Below are positions 36,147 through 42,904 of a DNA stretch of 64,000 nucleotides, piece after piece. The notes beneath the pieces were generated by a model. It did no database searches and was not told the origin of the DNA. It worked only from the letters and a program-made list of their open reading frames with translations. The stretch covers positions 496,001 through 560,000 of the forward strand of contig NZ_JAQIIX010000002.1 in NCBI RefSeq assembly GCF_036946495.1, read 5' to 3'. A program made the position numbers and the translations under genes. Source of the stretch: Mycolicibacterium neoaurum (GTDB lineage: Bacteria; Actinomycetota; Actinomycetes; Mycobacteriales; Mycobacteriaceae). Position 1 is the first letter of the stretch; the number at the start of each line of letters is the position of its first letter.

Positions 36147-36308
36147 GTGAAGAAGCTGCTCTTGGCCAAGCCGAAGAAGAAATGCTGCCGTAGCAAGCCC
36201 CGGTGCAAGAAGTGTCCGCTGGTCCTGCACAAGGTGCAGAAGGCTGCGCACAACGGGATACGGGGCAAGGAACTGGAGAAGGTGTACAAGCTCGCCCGAA
36301 AGGCGTAG
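36147..36308 (+). CDS. Small basic Cys-rich protein
   Basis: 53-aa protein (GTG start; MKKLLLAKPKKKCCRSK, then PRCKKCPLVLHKVQKAAHNG and a basic C-terminus ending KLARKA). About one third Lys/Arg. The four cysteines in KKCCRSKPRCKKCP form a compact metal-binding-like cluster. GGAAGG lies 5 nt before the GTG. I recall similar short proteins next to typA in mycobacteria. A nucleic-acid- or ribosome-associated role would fit the charge but is a guess. Confidence 0.68.
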   Translation: MKKLLLAKPKKKCCRSKPRCKKCPLVLHKVQKAAHNGIRGKELEKVYKLARKA

Positions 36309-36850
36309 TGAACTGCAGCGATGCAGGTTTGACCCGGGGGCACCACCGCATCGTGACAGCCTTGTCGACGGCATCCGGGCGGCGGTGTGGACACCGTCTC
36401 AGGGTGGACCCGGCCACGCCACCAGAGGCGGCCACGACGACGGCCGCAACCCGGCCGCGACGATCCTCCCGGCGGCTCCGCGCACCGCTGAAGGTGTGCC
36501 GGATGTCACTACCAGCGAGCTCGTGACCGAATTCGCGGTGGCGACCGACGGCCACCGTCGTCGGCAACCCGACACCCCGCCCGCCGGTGCACATCGGCGT
36601 GGGCCCGTTCGCCGCCGAGCAAACCCGGTCGCAGCCGCCTGACCGCCGACCGACGGGCATCCGCACTCGCCCGGCTACTGAGAACCTCTCAGATTTTGAA
36701 TTACCCTGTTCGTCAATACATCTCGGCCAGCAAAGCCGCCCACGCAACTCGAAAGCACCGATCGGCGAGGCTCTGGATGGTAACGTTCGCCGTTCCTGAG
36801 CGACGAGTAGAGCGACCATATTGGTCCGATGTGACGAAGGGTTCGAGCCG
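36309..36850. other. 542-bp intergenic region without a supported gene
   Basis: Open frames here on both strands are out of phase with typical GC3 coding patterns, so I do not call a gene. A relatively AT-rich patch at 36690-36725 (TCAGATTTTGAATTACC) and segments such as TAACGT at 36780 may hold promoter elements for the secreted-protein gene at 36851. No hairpin or repeat stands out. Confidence 0.5.
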
Positions 36851-37225
36851 ATGCCTGAAACCACCAGAAGCGTGTGGCGCCTCGCCACCAAGATGACCGC
36901 CATGGGATTGGGCACCGCTGCCGTCGCCGCCGTGTTCGCCACCGTCGGCGCGGCCACGGCCGGCGCGGACGTCAAGGAGATCACCCCGCGACCCAACGTC
37001 AGCAGTCGCCAAGCGTCCGAGTTCGACAAGAACGCGTTGCGCCGCTCGGGCCAGGGTGTCGCCCGCGGCGCGCTGGCCGACAACCGTCGCGCCGACGGCG
37101 GCGGGATCCAGACCCAGGGTGAGGTCCGCGACGGCGTCATCGCCGTTCCGGGCACCACCTCCAACCCCTTCGGCGTGCGCCCCAACGGACAGTTCCGGCG
37201 CGGCGCCCCGCTGGGCAGCTGGTAG
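36851..37225 (+). CDS. Exported protein of unknown function
   Basis: 124-aa protein with a Sec-type signal: MPETTRSVWRLATKM and a hydrophobic AVAAVFATVGAATAGA stretch with cleavage near residue 36. The mature chain is basic and polar with RRSGQGVARGALADNRR and a proline-glycine-rich end. No domain recognised. The frame is open from 36821 but the in-frame ATG at 36851 fits the signal peptide best. It converges with mutT2, 6 bp away. Confidence 0.65.
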   Translation: MPETTRSVWRLATKMTAMGLGTAAVAAVFATVGAATAGADVKEITPRPNVSSRQASEFDKNALRRSGQGVARGALADNRRADGGGIQTQGEVRDGVIAVPGTTSNPFGVRPNGQFRRGAPLGSW

Positions 37226-37231
37226 CAGCAG

Positions 37232-37618
37232 CTAGCGCAACACGGCCGTCAGCTCGGGTATCCACGCCCGGTCGGCGGGCACCCAGGCCAGTGCGTCGAG
37301 GTCAGCGGCGCGTACCCAGCGCAGCGCCTGATGGTCATGGGGATGGGGACGTCCCGAGCGCAGAGTCACCAGATGGGCGCGCATCGTCATCGTCGGGCTC
37401 AGCACCACCTGCGCGGCCAGTGCAGCCTCGACGCTGACCTCGATACCGAGTTCCTCGCGCAGCTCGCGGATCAACGCATCGGCCTCGCTCTCCCCCGGTG
37501 CCACCTTGCCGCCGGGAAGTTCCCACAGCCCGCGTAGTTCGGCCGGGCGTTGCCGCTGGGCCACCAGCAGCGCGCCATCGGAAATGAGCGCACCCGCAAC
37601 GACGATCTGCTCGGTCAT
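37232..37618 (-). CDS. mutT2: NUDIX pyrophosphatase MutT2
   Basis: 128-aa MutT-type hydrolase that cleans the nucleotide pool, in mycobacteria reported to act on 8-oxo-dGTP/5-methyl-dCTP-type substrates. The Nudix box is complete: GGKVAPGESEADALIREL with RELREELGIEV, matching Gx5Ex7REUxEExGU. WELPGGK precedes it. The start ATG 37618 is 8 nt from the palindromic promoter shared with phhB. Identity rests on memory of the M. tuberculosis neighbourhood. Confidence 0.88.
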   Translation of the reverse strand: MTEQIVVAGALISDGALLVAQRQRPAELRGLWELPGGKVAPGESEADALIRELREELGIEVSVEAALAAQVVLSPTMTMRAHLVTLRSGRPHPHDHQALRWVRAADLDALAWVPADRAWIPELTAVLR

Positions 37619-37624
37619 CGAGCT

Positions 37625-37640
37625 CGACGGTATACCGTCG
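37625..37640. promoter_or_regulatory. 16-bp palindrome forming two divergent -10 boxes
   Basis: CGACGGTATACCGTCG is a perfect 16-bp palindrome. Each strand reads TACCGT (TAnnnT) across it: plus 37633-37638, 7 nt before phhB ATG 37646; minus 37632-37627, 8 nt before mutT2 ATG 37618. Both genes would be leaderless from opposing starts. Because the two -10 elements share the same centre, the polymerase probably transcribes the pair mutually exclusively. Confidence 0.6.
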
Positions 37641-37645
37641 GATTC

Positions 37646-37930
37646 ATGGCTGTATTGAGCGATGACCGCGTCGACGCGGTGCTTGGCGAGCTGAACGGCT
37701 GGGAGCGCTCCGACGACGCGTTACGCAGGTCGGTGGAGTTCCCGACGTTCCTGGACGGCATCGGTGCGGTCAGCCGCATCGCTGAACTGGCAGAGCGGAA
37801 GGACCACCATCCCGATATCGACATTCGTTGGCGCACAGTGAATTTGGCGTTGGTGACGCACTCCGAGGGCGGGATCACGGACAAGGATGTGGAGCTGGCG
37901 AAGGCGATCGATCAGCTGCTGGCCGACTGA
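37646..37930 (+). CDS. phhB: 4a-hydroxytetrahydrobiopterin dehydratase-like protein
   Basis: 94-aa pterin-4a-carbinolamine dehydratase family protein. The key motif KDHHPDIDIRW carries the conserved His pair, followed by TVNLALVTHSEGGIT and DKD. In bacteria lacking phenylalanine hydroxylase the role is uncertain (pterin handling or molybdopterin-linked). It shares a palindromic promoter with mutT2. Its last 56 bases overlap the convergent 3' end of pimE. Confidence 0.85.
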   Translation: MAVLSDDRVDAVLGELNGWERSDDALRRSVEFPTFLDGIGAVSRIAELAERKDHHPDIDIRWRTVNLALVTHSEGGITDKDVELAKAIDQLLAD

Positions 37931-39164
37931 GCGGTCGACCGCGGGCCGCCAACCAGCCGAGGGTGAGCACCGTCGCCACCGGGTAGACCAGGCCCGCCCA
38001 GGCAAGCTGCCACGGCCTGCCGATCTCCCAGATCGTCGGCTGGGCGAAACTGAGCAGCCAGGGCACCCCGATCAGGGTCAGCACCAGCCAACCCCAGCCG
38101 AGGACCCGGGCACCCAGGCTGTTGCGCAGCGGTCCGTGGACCAGCCAGATCATCAGCGGGATCAACCACACCCAGTGATGCGTCCACGAGATCGGCGACA
38201 GCAACAGCCCGAACAGCTGCACGATCAGGATGCCGCCGAGGCGATCGCCGGTGCCGACCGCACGCCAGGCGAGAACGGCCAGCACCGCGGTGAGGGCGAG
38301 AGCCAGCAGCACGGCGGGCCCGTACCCCGCGTCATGACCGACGATGCGCGAGATGGCACCGCGCCACGACTGGTTGAACGACGTGCCGATGGGTCCGACC
38401 CGGCTGGCGTCACCGAGCAGATCGGTGAAGTAGTAGCGGGCCTGCTCCCCGACCACCAGGGCCGACACGCCGATGGTGGCCGCGAACACCACGGCCGAGA
38501 ACACCGCAACACCCCAGCGCCGCACGCCCACGAAGTACAGGCCCGCCACCGCTGGGGTCAATTTGACGCCCGCGGCGAGCCCGACCAACAGACCCGACAG
38601 CCACCAGCGACTGCTGCGCACCGCCCACAGCACGGCCAGCACCAGCACCACGTTGATCTGGCCGTAGTCGAAGGTGCTGCGTAACGGTTCGGTCCAGATT
38701 CCCACCGCGGTCCAGGCCATGGCCGGGCGAGTATCGTTGCAGCCCAAGAGGTTCAGGCTAATGCGCACCACACCGTAGAGGGCGGCGAAGATGCCGAGCT
38801 GCCAGATGAACGCCACCACCGCAAACGGCAGCAGGCTCAGCGGATAGAAGACCACGGCGGCGAACGGCGGATAGGTGAACGGCAGCGGGAAGTCCGGGGT
38901 CTGCTCGGCGTAGACGTAGTCATACAGCGCGCCCGGGGTCTCCAGCGTGTCGGCGCCGCCCACGTAAACGTGCAGATCGACGAAGTTGGCCCCATTGGGC
39001 ACCAGGTAGGTCCACGCCAGCCGGGCCAGGATGCTCAACACCAATAACAGCGGCGCCCAGCGATAGAGCTGCGCGGTCCGGGAGGCATAGCGGTCGGTGT
39101 TTACCGGCCCGACTCTATCGACCGAGATGCGACCGGTGGCGCTGCGCTCCCGCCGAATGTGCAT
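37875..39164 (-). CDS. pimE: PIM mannosyltransferase PimE (GT87)
   Basis: 429-aa polytopic membrane glycosyltransferase (GT-C, GT87) that transfers the fifth, alpha-1,2-linked mannose from polyprenol-phosphate-mannose onto AcPIM4 on the periplasmic face. NFVDLHVYVGGA carries the predicted catalytic Asp in the first periplasmic loop; about ten helices follow. The downstream GTG at 39104 (VNTDRYASR) is an alternative start nearer the first helix. The 3' end overlaps phhB by 56 nt, convergently. It functions with lpqW in PIM synthesis. Confidence 0.88.
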   Translation of the reverse strand: MHIRRERSATGRISVDRVGPVNTDRYASRTAQLYRWAPLLLVLSILARLAWTYLVPNGANFVDLHVYVGGADTLETPGALYDYVYAEQTPDFPLPFTYPPFAAVVFYPLSLLPFAVVAFIWQLGIFAALYGVVRISLNLLGCNDTRPAMAWTAVGIWTEPLRSTFDYGQINVVLVLAVLWAVRSSRWWLSGLLVGLAAGVKLTPAVAGLYFVGVRRWGVAVFSAVVFAATIGVSALVVGEQARYYFTDLLGDASRVGPIGTSFNQSWRGAISRIVGHDAGYGPAVLLALALTAVLAVLAWRAVGTGDRLGGILIVQLFGLLLSPISWTHHWVWLIPLMIWLVHGPLRNSLGARVLGWGWLVLTLIGVPWLLSFAQPTIWEIGRPWQLAWAGLVYPVATVLTLGWLAARGRPLSRPAADRSPSPAPHPCP

Positions 39165-39298
39165 CCCCGACGCCGGCGGACGGCATATCCCGACGAGGTT
39201 TCACGCTCGGGACCGAACCGATGACAGCGCCGGAACGCCGTTCCGATCACCGTCGGCGCACGCCTCCGTAACGGTTGAATAAACCACACTCCTGTCAC

Positions 39299-39326
39299 TT
39301 GAGTAACACCAGTAACTCGCTACCTT
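39299..39326 (+). promoter_or_regulatory. Candidate promoter of Ala/Pro-rich secreted protein
   Basis: TTGAGT (39299-39304), 16-bp spacer, then TACCTT (39321-39326), in the 199-bp gap between the divergent pimE and the GTG at 39364. A GGGGAGA Shine-Dalgarno lies 4-10 nt before the start codon. Plausible SigA-type spacing only. Confidence 0.35.
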
Positions 39327-39363
39327 CGGTTTCAGACGTGCCGCCAACGAAACGGGGAGAACC

Positions 39364-39939
39364 GTGTCATCTTTCAGAAAACTCTTTGCCACCAGCATGA
39401 TTGCCGGTGCCGGCGCGGCCGTGGCCGCGTTGACCCTGAGCCCGGCCGCGGTGGCCGAGCCGGCTCCCCCGGCGCCCAACCCGCCGGCGATCCCCGGCGC
39501 GCCGAACGTGCCGTTCGCGCCGCAGCTGGCCAGCATCCAGACCGTCGCCCCGCAGATCATCCAGGGCGTCGCCTCGGTGCTCACCGGCGGTAACCAGGCC
39601 CCCAGCACGCTGCCGGTCGATCCGATCACCCCGGCCGGCGCTCCGCTGAATCAGGCCGCGGCCACCCTGCCCGGTGCCGTGCCTGCCGCGGCAGCTCCCG
39701 CCGCCGCTGCCGCCCCCGCCGCCGCGATGGCCGGAATGCAGAACCTGGTTCCCGGCCTCGCCGGCCTGATGCCGGCCGGCACCCCGCTGGCGGGCCTGCT
39801 GCCCGCCACCGGCGCCGCCCCCGCCGCTGCTCCGGCCGCGCCGGGTGCCCCCGCAGCTCCGGCCGCGGGCCTGCCCAACGCCTCGGACGCGGCCCAGTCG
39901 CTGGTGCCGATGTTCGTTCCGCTTTCGGGCCTGCCCTGA
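39364..39939 (+). CDS. Ala/Pro-rich exported protein
   Basis: 191-aa low-complexity secreted protein. The signal peptide MSSFRKLFATSMIAGAG continues to AVAEPAPPAP with cleavage near residue 31, after which Ala, Pro and Leu dominate. It is the counterpart, by order and style, of M. tuberculosis Rv1158c, an Ala/Pro-rich exported protein. GTG start with GGGGAGA upstream. No catalytic motif. It is paired with the similar protein that follows, 44 bp downstream. Confidence 0.75.
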   Translation: MSSFRKLFATSMIAGAGAAVAALTLSPAAVAEPAPPAPNPPAIPGAPNVPFAPQLASIQTVAPQIIQGVASVLTGGNQAPSTLPVDPITPAGAPLNQAAATLPGAVPAAAAPAAAAAPAAAMAGMQNLVPGLAGLMPAGTPLAGLLPATGAAPAAAPAAPGAPAAPAAGLPNASDAAQSLVPMFVPLSGLP

Positions 39940-39983
39940 TCAGTAGCGCCGCCACCGTAAACACCACCTAGCCAGGGGGAGAC

Positions 39984-40968
39984 ATGCCATCGATCCGGAC
40001 CACGCTCACCAGTGCCACGGCCACCGCGCTCGTGGTGCTGGGCGGGGGCTCGGTGATACCTGCCCACGCCGATCCGGCCGCGCCCATGCCGCTGCCGATC
40101 AACAATCTGCAGGCACCGGGACTACCGGCGATGGAGACTCTCGGACCCGCCATCCAGCAGGCCGCTGCCAACCCTGGCGATGCGGCGTCGATGCTGATGG
40201 CGGCCGCCGCCGCGTTCGCGGGAAACGCGGCGGCCCCGGCTGATTCGCAGAACCTGGCCACCGCGGTCAACCAGTTCGCCGCCGCGCCGCAGGTACATAC
40301 GCCTGCGGCCGGCGCCGGAGCCGAGGCTCATCTACCCGCCGGGATCAACCCCGCCTACTCGGTGGGCCCGATCCCCGATGCCCTGCCCGCAGCCCCCGAG
40401 GCCGCCGTCGACGCGCCCGTAGTCCCGGCACCCGAAGCGGTACCCCCCTGCCCCGGCGCCAGCGCCCGCCCCGGCCGAACCGCTTGCCGCCGCGGCCGCA
40501 CCCGCTCCCGCGCCGGGACCCGCGCCGGCGCCCGGCGCGATGCCCGACTTCGGTCCGGACGCGCCCACTACACAAGACTTCATGTACCCGTCGATCAGCA
40601 ACGGATGCCTCAAGGACGGCGGCAACGTGCTGGCCGCCGCCATCTCGGTCGCCGGCCCGGCGAAGATTCCCGCGCCCGGCCCGGGGCCCGGCCAGACCGC
40701 CTACATCTTCACCGCCATGGGCACACCGGGACCGGCCGCCGAGCAGAAGCTGCCGCTCAATGTCACCTGGGTGAACCTGAGCACCGGAAAGTCCGGCACC
40801 GCGACGCTCAAACCGCAGGCCGATATCAACCCGGCAGGCCCGACCACGCTGACCGCCATCGCCGACACCGGCTCGGGCAGCATCATGTCGACCATCTTCG
40901 GTCAGGTCACCACGACCGAGAAGCAGTGCCAGTTCATGCCCACCATCGGCTCGACGGTGGTGCCCTAG
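39984..40968 (+). pseudogene. Ala/Pro-rich exported protein, frameshifted at a C6 tract
   Basis: ATG 39984 (AGGGGGA upstream) opens a secreted protein with signal MPSIRTTLTSATATALVVLG. The reading frame changes at the six-C run 40443-40448. Before it, frame 1 encodes normal Ala/Pro sequence; after it, that frame becomes Arg-rich nonsense, while the next frame resumes PAPAPAPAEPLAAAAAP and the conserved-looking GAMPDFGPDAPTTQDFMYP to the stop at 40968. Removing one C restores a single gene. Likely the Rv1157c counterpart. Could be a sequencing error, a true inactivation or slippage-prone phase variation. Confidence 0.8.
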
Positions 40969-40978
40969 ATCGGCTGCC

Positions 40979-41128
40979 TCAGTAGGCCATGAACAGGATC
41001 ATCTCGCGGTCGTATTCACGCCCGGGATGTGATTCGGACAGATGCGCCTGCGCCTTGGCGACCAGGTCGTCCTCATCGGCGCCCTGAATGGCTTCTCCGC
41101 AGGGGCAGTTCAGATGTGTCTTGGCCAT
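40979..41128 (-). CDS. DUF1059-like small protein
   Basis: 49-aa protein MAKTHLNCPCGEAIQGADED, then DDLVAKAQAHLSESHPGREYD and REMILFMAY. The CPCG pair, the helix with an AQxHL pattern and the ESHPG turn follow the DUF1059 style, a small cytosolic domain of unknown function. The ATG at 41128 is intact and the third positions are GC-rich. It lies on the minus strand between the frameshifted exported protein and a nitroreductase, which diverges from it. Confidence 0.72.
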   Translation of the reverse strand: MAKTHLNCPCGEAIQGADEDDLVAKAQAHLSESHPGREYDREMILFMAY

Positions 41129-41163
41129 ATGTCCACAATCGCATACGCACCAAGATGGTGAGC

Positions 41164-41817
41164 ATGGACACCTACGACGTCATGCGTACCACCGGCGCGG
41201 TACGTCAGTTCACCGGGGAACCGCTGCCCGATGAGACGCTGACGCGCATCCTCGACAACGCCCGGTTCGCGCCCAGTGGCGGTAACCGGCAGGGCACCCG
41301 CGTCATCGTGATCCGCGACGAGGCCACCAAGTCGGCACTGGCCGATCTGAGCGTGACCGGCGCGCGGCGCTATATCGCCCAGAAGCGCAATGGCGAGAGC
41401 CCGTGGAATCCCTTGCACCCCATGGGCGTGTCCGATGAGGAGCTCGCCGCGGTGCAGGTGCCGCGGGCCACCCATCTGCTCGACGCCGAGGTGCTGCTGG
41501 CGATCTGCGTCGACCTCGGCGTGGTCGCGGCCTTCGATCAGGACCTCGACCGCATCGGCGTGGTGGCGGGCGCATCGGTCTATCCGCTGGTGTGGAACAT
41601 CCTGCTGGCCGCGCGGAACGAGGGATACGGCGGTGTGCTGACGACGATGGCGATCGCCGAGGAACCGGCGGTGAAGCAACTGCTGGCGATACCCGATGAG
41701 TACGCACTGGCCGCGGTGCTGCCGCTGGGCAAACCCGTCACGCAGGTCCGCAGGCTGACCCGCAAACCGGTCTCGGAGTTCGTCACCCGGGAGCGCTTCG
41801 ACGGCCCCGCGTTCTGA
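41164..41817 (+). CDS. Nitroreductase family protein
   Basis: 217-aa FMN-dependent nitroreductase-fold protein. N-terminal MRTTGAVRQFTGEPLPDETL, FAPSGGNRQGTRVIVI (FMN phosphate loop) and the C-terminal LAAVLPLGKPVTQVRRLTRKP are typical. It could reduce nitro groups or quinones, or serve in cofactor chemistry. ATG 41164 or 41155 (MVSM) are both possible starts. It is followed by two hairpins ahead of the convergent glycosylase gene. Confidence 0.82.
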   Translation: MDTYDVMRTTGAVRQFTGEPLPDETLTRILDNARFAPSGGNRQGTRVIVIRDEATKSALADLSVTGARRYIAQKRNGESPWNPLHPMGVSDEELAAVQVPRATHLLDAEVLLAICVDLGVVAAFDQDLDRIGVVAGASVYPLVWNILLAARNEGYGGVLTTMAIAEEPAVKQLLAIPDEYALAAVLPLGKPVTQVRRLTRKPVSEFVTRERFDGPAF

Positions 41818-41825
41818 ACTGTCCG

Positions 41826-41881
41826 CGACGGTGCAATGAGATCGAGAAAACAGCCAGAAGTTCGATCTGCATGCACCGTCG
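41826..41881. terminator. Inverted repeat after nitroreductase gene
   Basis: Arms CGACGGTGCA (41826-41835) and TGCACCGTCG (41872-41881), extended inside by partly complementary GATCGAG/TTCGATC. This gives a long interrupted stem just past the nitroreductase stop. Probable terminator. Confidence 0.5.
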
Positions 41882-41897
41882 GCGCCCGACCCGTCGT

Positions 41898-41954
41898 TGA
41901 CTCTGCGCTGACGGCGCGACCCACTCGCACTTTCGCACCCTGAGCGCAGAGTCA
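41898..41954. terminator. Inverted repeat before the glycosylase 3' end
   Basis: Perfect 12-bp arms TGACTCTGCGCT (41898-41909) and AGCGCAGAGTCA (41943-41954) with a 33-nt loop. Together with the previous hairpin it fills the 142 bp between two convergent genes, so each gene may have its own terminator. Confidence 0.5.
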
Positions 41955-41959
41955 GCGAG

Positions 41960-42634
41960 TCAGGCCTGCTTCGCAGCCTTCGCGGCGGCCTTCATCTTCT
42001 TCTTGTACGCCCGCACCTCCTGCAGCGAGTCAGCGTCGACGACGTCGGCCACCGACATGTGCGTGCCCGCCTTGCCGTAATCCCCCGCCGCGGCGCGCCA
42101 TCCCTTCGGCGTCACGCCGTACTGCTTGCCCAGCAGCGCAAGGAAGATCCGCGCCTTCTGATCACCGAAGCCCGGTAGCCGCTTGAGCCGACGCAGGACC
42201 TCGGCGCCATCGGGATCGCCCTCGGTCCACAGCCGGCTCACGTCACCGTCGTACTCGTCGACGATGGTCTGGGCCAGCGCCTGCAGCCGAGTGGACATCG
42301 AACCCGGGAAGCGGTGGATCGCCGGGGTTTCCGAGCACAGCGCGGTGAACTCGTCGGGGTTGTAGTCGGCGATCACACGCGCATCCACGTCACCGATGCG
42401 GTCTGCGATCTTCTTCGGCCCGGCGAACGCCACCTCCATCGGGATCTGCTGAGAGGTGTCAACACGATTATGATCTGCCGTTGCTAAACGGTCCGCAATC
42501 TTCTTCGGACCCGCAAACGCCACTTCCATGGGTATCTGCTGATCAAGCAACATGCCCGTGAGCAGTGCAAAGGGGCTGGACTCCAATAATGCGTCTGCGT
42601 CGGGATCCTGGGCCAGGCACAGTTTGATAGCCAC
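41960..42634 (-). CDS. HhH-GPD base-excision-repair protein, chimeric at its 5' end
   Basis: 224-aa helix-hairpin-helix GPD-type DNA glycosylase-like protein; the HhH is in RRLKRLPGFGDQKARIFLALLG. The N-terminal part (codons up to about 64) lies inside the mobile element and the remainder is chromosomal, joined at attL 42438-42452. As a result the segment QQIPMEVAFAGPKKIADR occurs twice, separated by LATADHNRVDTS. The two copies are identical in protein but differ at synonymous codons. The uninterrupted gene would be about 194 aa. Start GTG 42634, 6 nt after TAGGCT (leaderless type). Whether the duplication permits folding is unknown. Confidence 0.85.
   Translation of the reverse strand: MAIKLCLAQDPDADALLESSPFALLTGMLLDQQIPMEVAFAGPKKIADRLATADHNRVDTSQQIPMEVAFAGPKKIADRIGDVDARVIADYNPDEFTALCSETPAIHRFPGSMSTRLQALAQTIVDEYDGDVSRLWTEGDPDGAEVLRRLKRLPGFGDQKARIFLALLGKQYGVTPKGWRAAAGDYGKAGTHMSVADVVDADSLQEVRAYKKKMKAAAKAAKQA
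42438..42452. repeat. attL core, left copy of 15-bp direct repeat
   Basis: ATCGGGATCTGCTGA here is repeated exactly at 53128-53142. On the minus strand it encodes QQIP of the glycosylase, a conserved stretch. It is the junction where chromosomal codons meet element codons. Confidence 0.88.
42457..42462 (-). promoter_or_regulatory. Detached -35 box (TTGACA) of integrase promoter
   Basis: TTGACA reads on the minus strand 5 nt inside the left end of the element, within the linker codons of the chimeric glycosylase. When the ends are joined in the circular form it lies exactly 18 bp upstream of TACGAT at 53128-53123. In the integrated state it is 10.7 kb away from that -10. Confidence 0.6.
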
Positions 42635-42904
42635 AGCAGAAGCCTACGGTGAGCGGGACGAACTCACAGCATGGTTCAGACACAGGGGCTGCGTTCGCTC
42701 GACAATTGCTCTATCGGGACACAAGGCTCGGCCGCGACGACGACGGTTGTTGTACACGACCAGTGCGACTCTGCAGGAGCCACGCACCCGGCGATGTACT
42801 CGATTCGAGGACGACGCGCGACTGTATCCGTACGCCAATGTCACGGCGTTCGAGTAATCTCGCAGCGTGGCGGGGTATGGCAAGAACATCGGGCGCATCC
42901 ACTA
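42635..42904. other. Divergent gap between chimeric glycosylase and methyltransferase
   Basis: No gene is called. Minus-strand TAGGCT (42646-42641) lies 6 nt before GTG 42634 and matches the TAGGCT found 7 nt before the stranded host start at 53234. For the rightward operon a TAATCT (42854-42859) is the best -10-like element, without a good -35. Short frames reading across the gap lack protein-like character. Confidence 0.5.

Noticed and set aside
34556..36193. 545-codon plus-strand frame opposite typA
   Set aside because: Shadow of a conserved GTPase; the real small gene at 36147 is in a different frame.
36385..36642. Possible 85-aa protein in the intergenic gap
   Set aside because: Arg/Pro-rich with no start signal, domain or coding bias.
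40429..40985. Arg-rich C-terminus as a genuine alternative product of the exported protein
   Set aside because: Sequence after the C6 tract in this frame looks like a frameshift product, while the other frame gives a credible ending.
42438..42452. tRNA-gene attachment site
   Set aside because: No tRNA cloverleaf at either junction; the core lies in protein-coding QQIP codons.
42671..42904. Upstream extension of the methyltransferase to 42671
   Set aside because: These 78 codons lack protein character and overlap the divergent promoter area; GTG 42905 is adopted.
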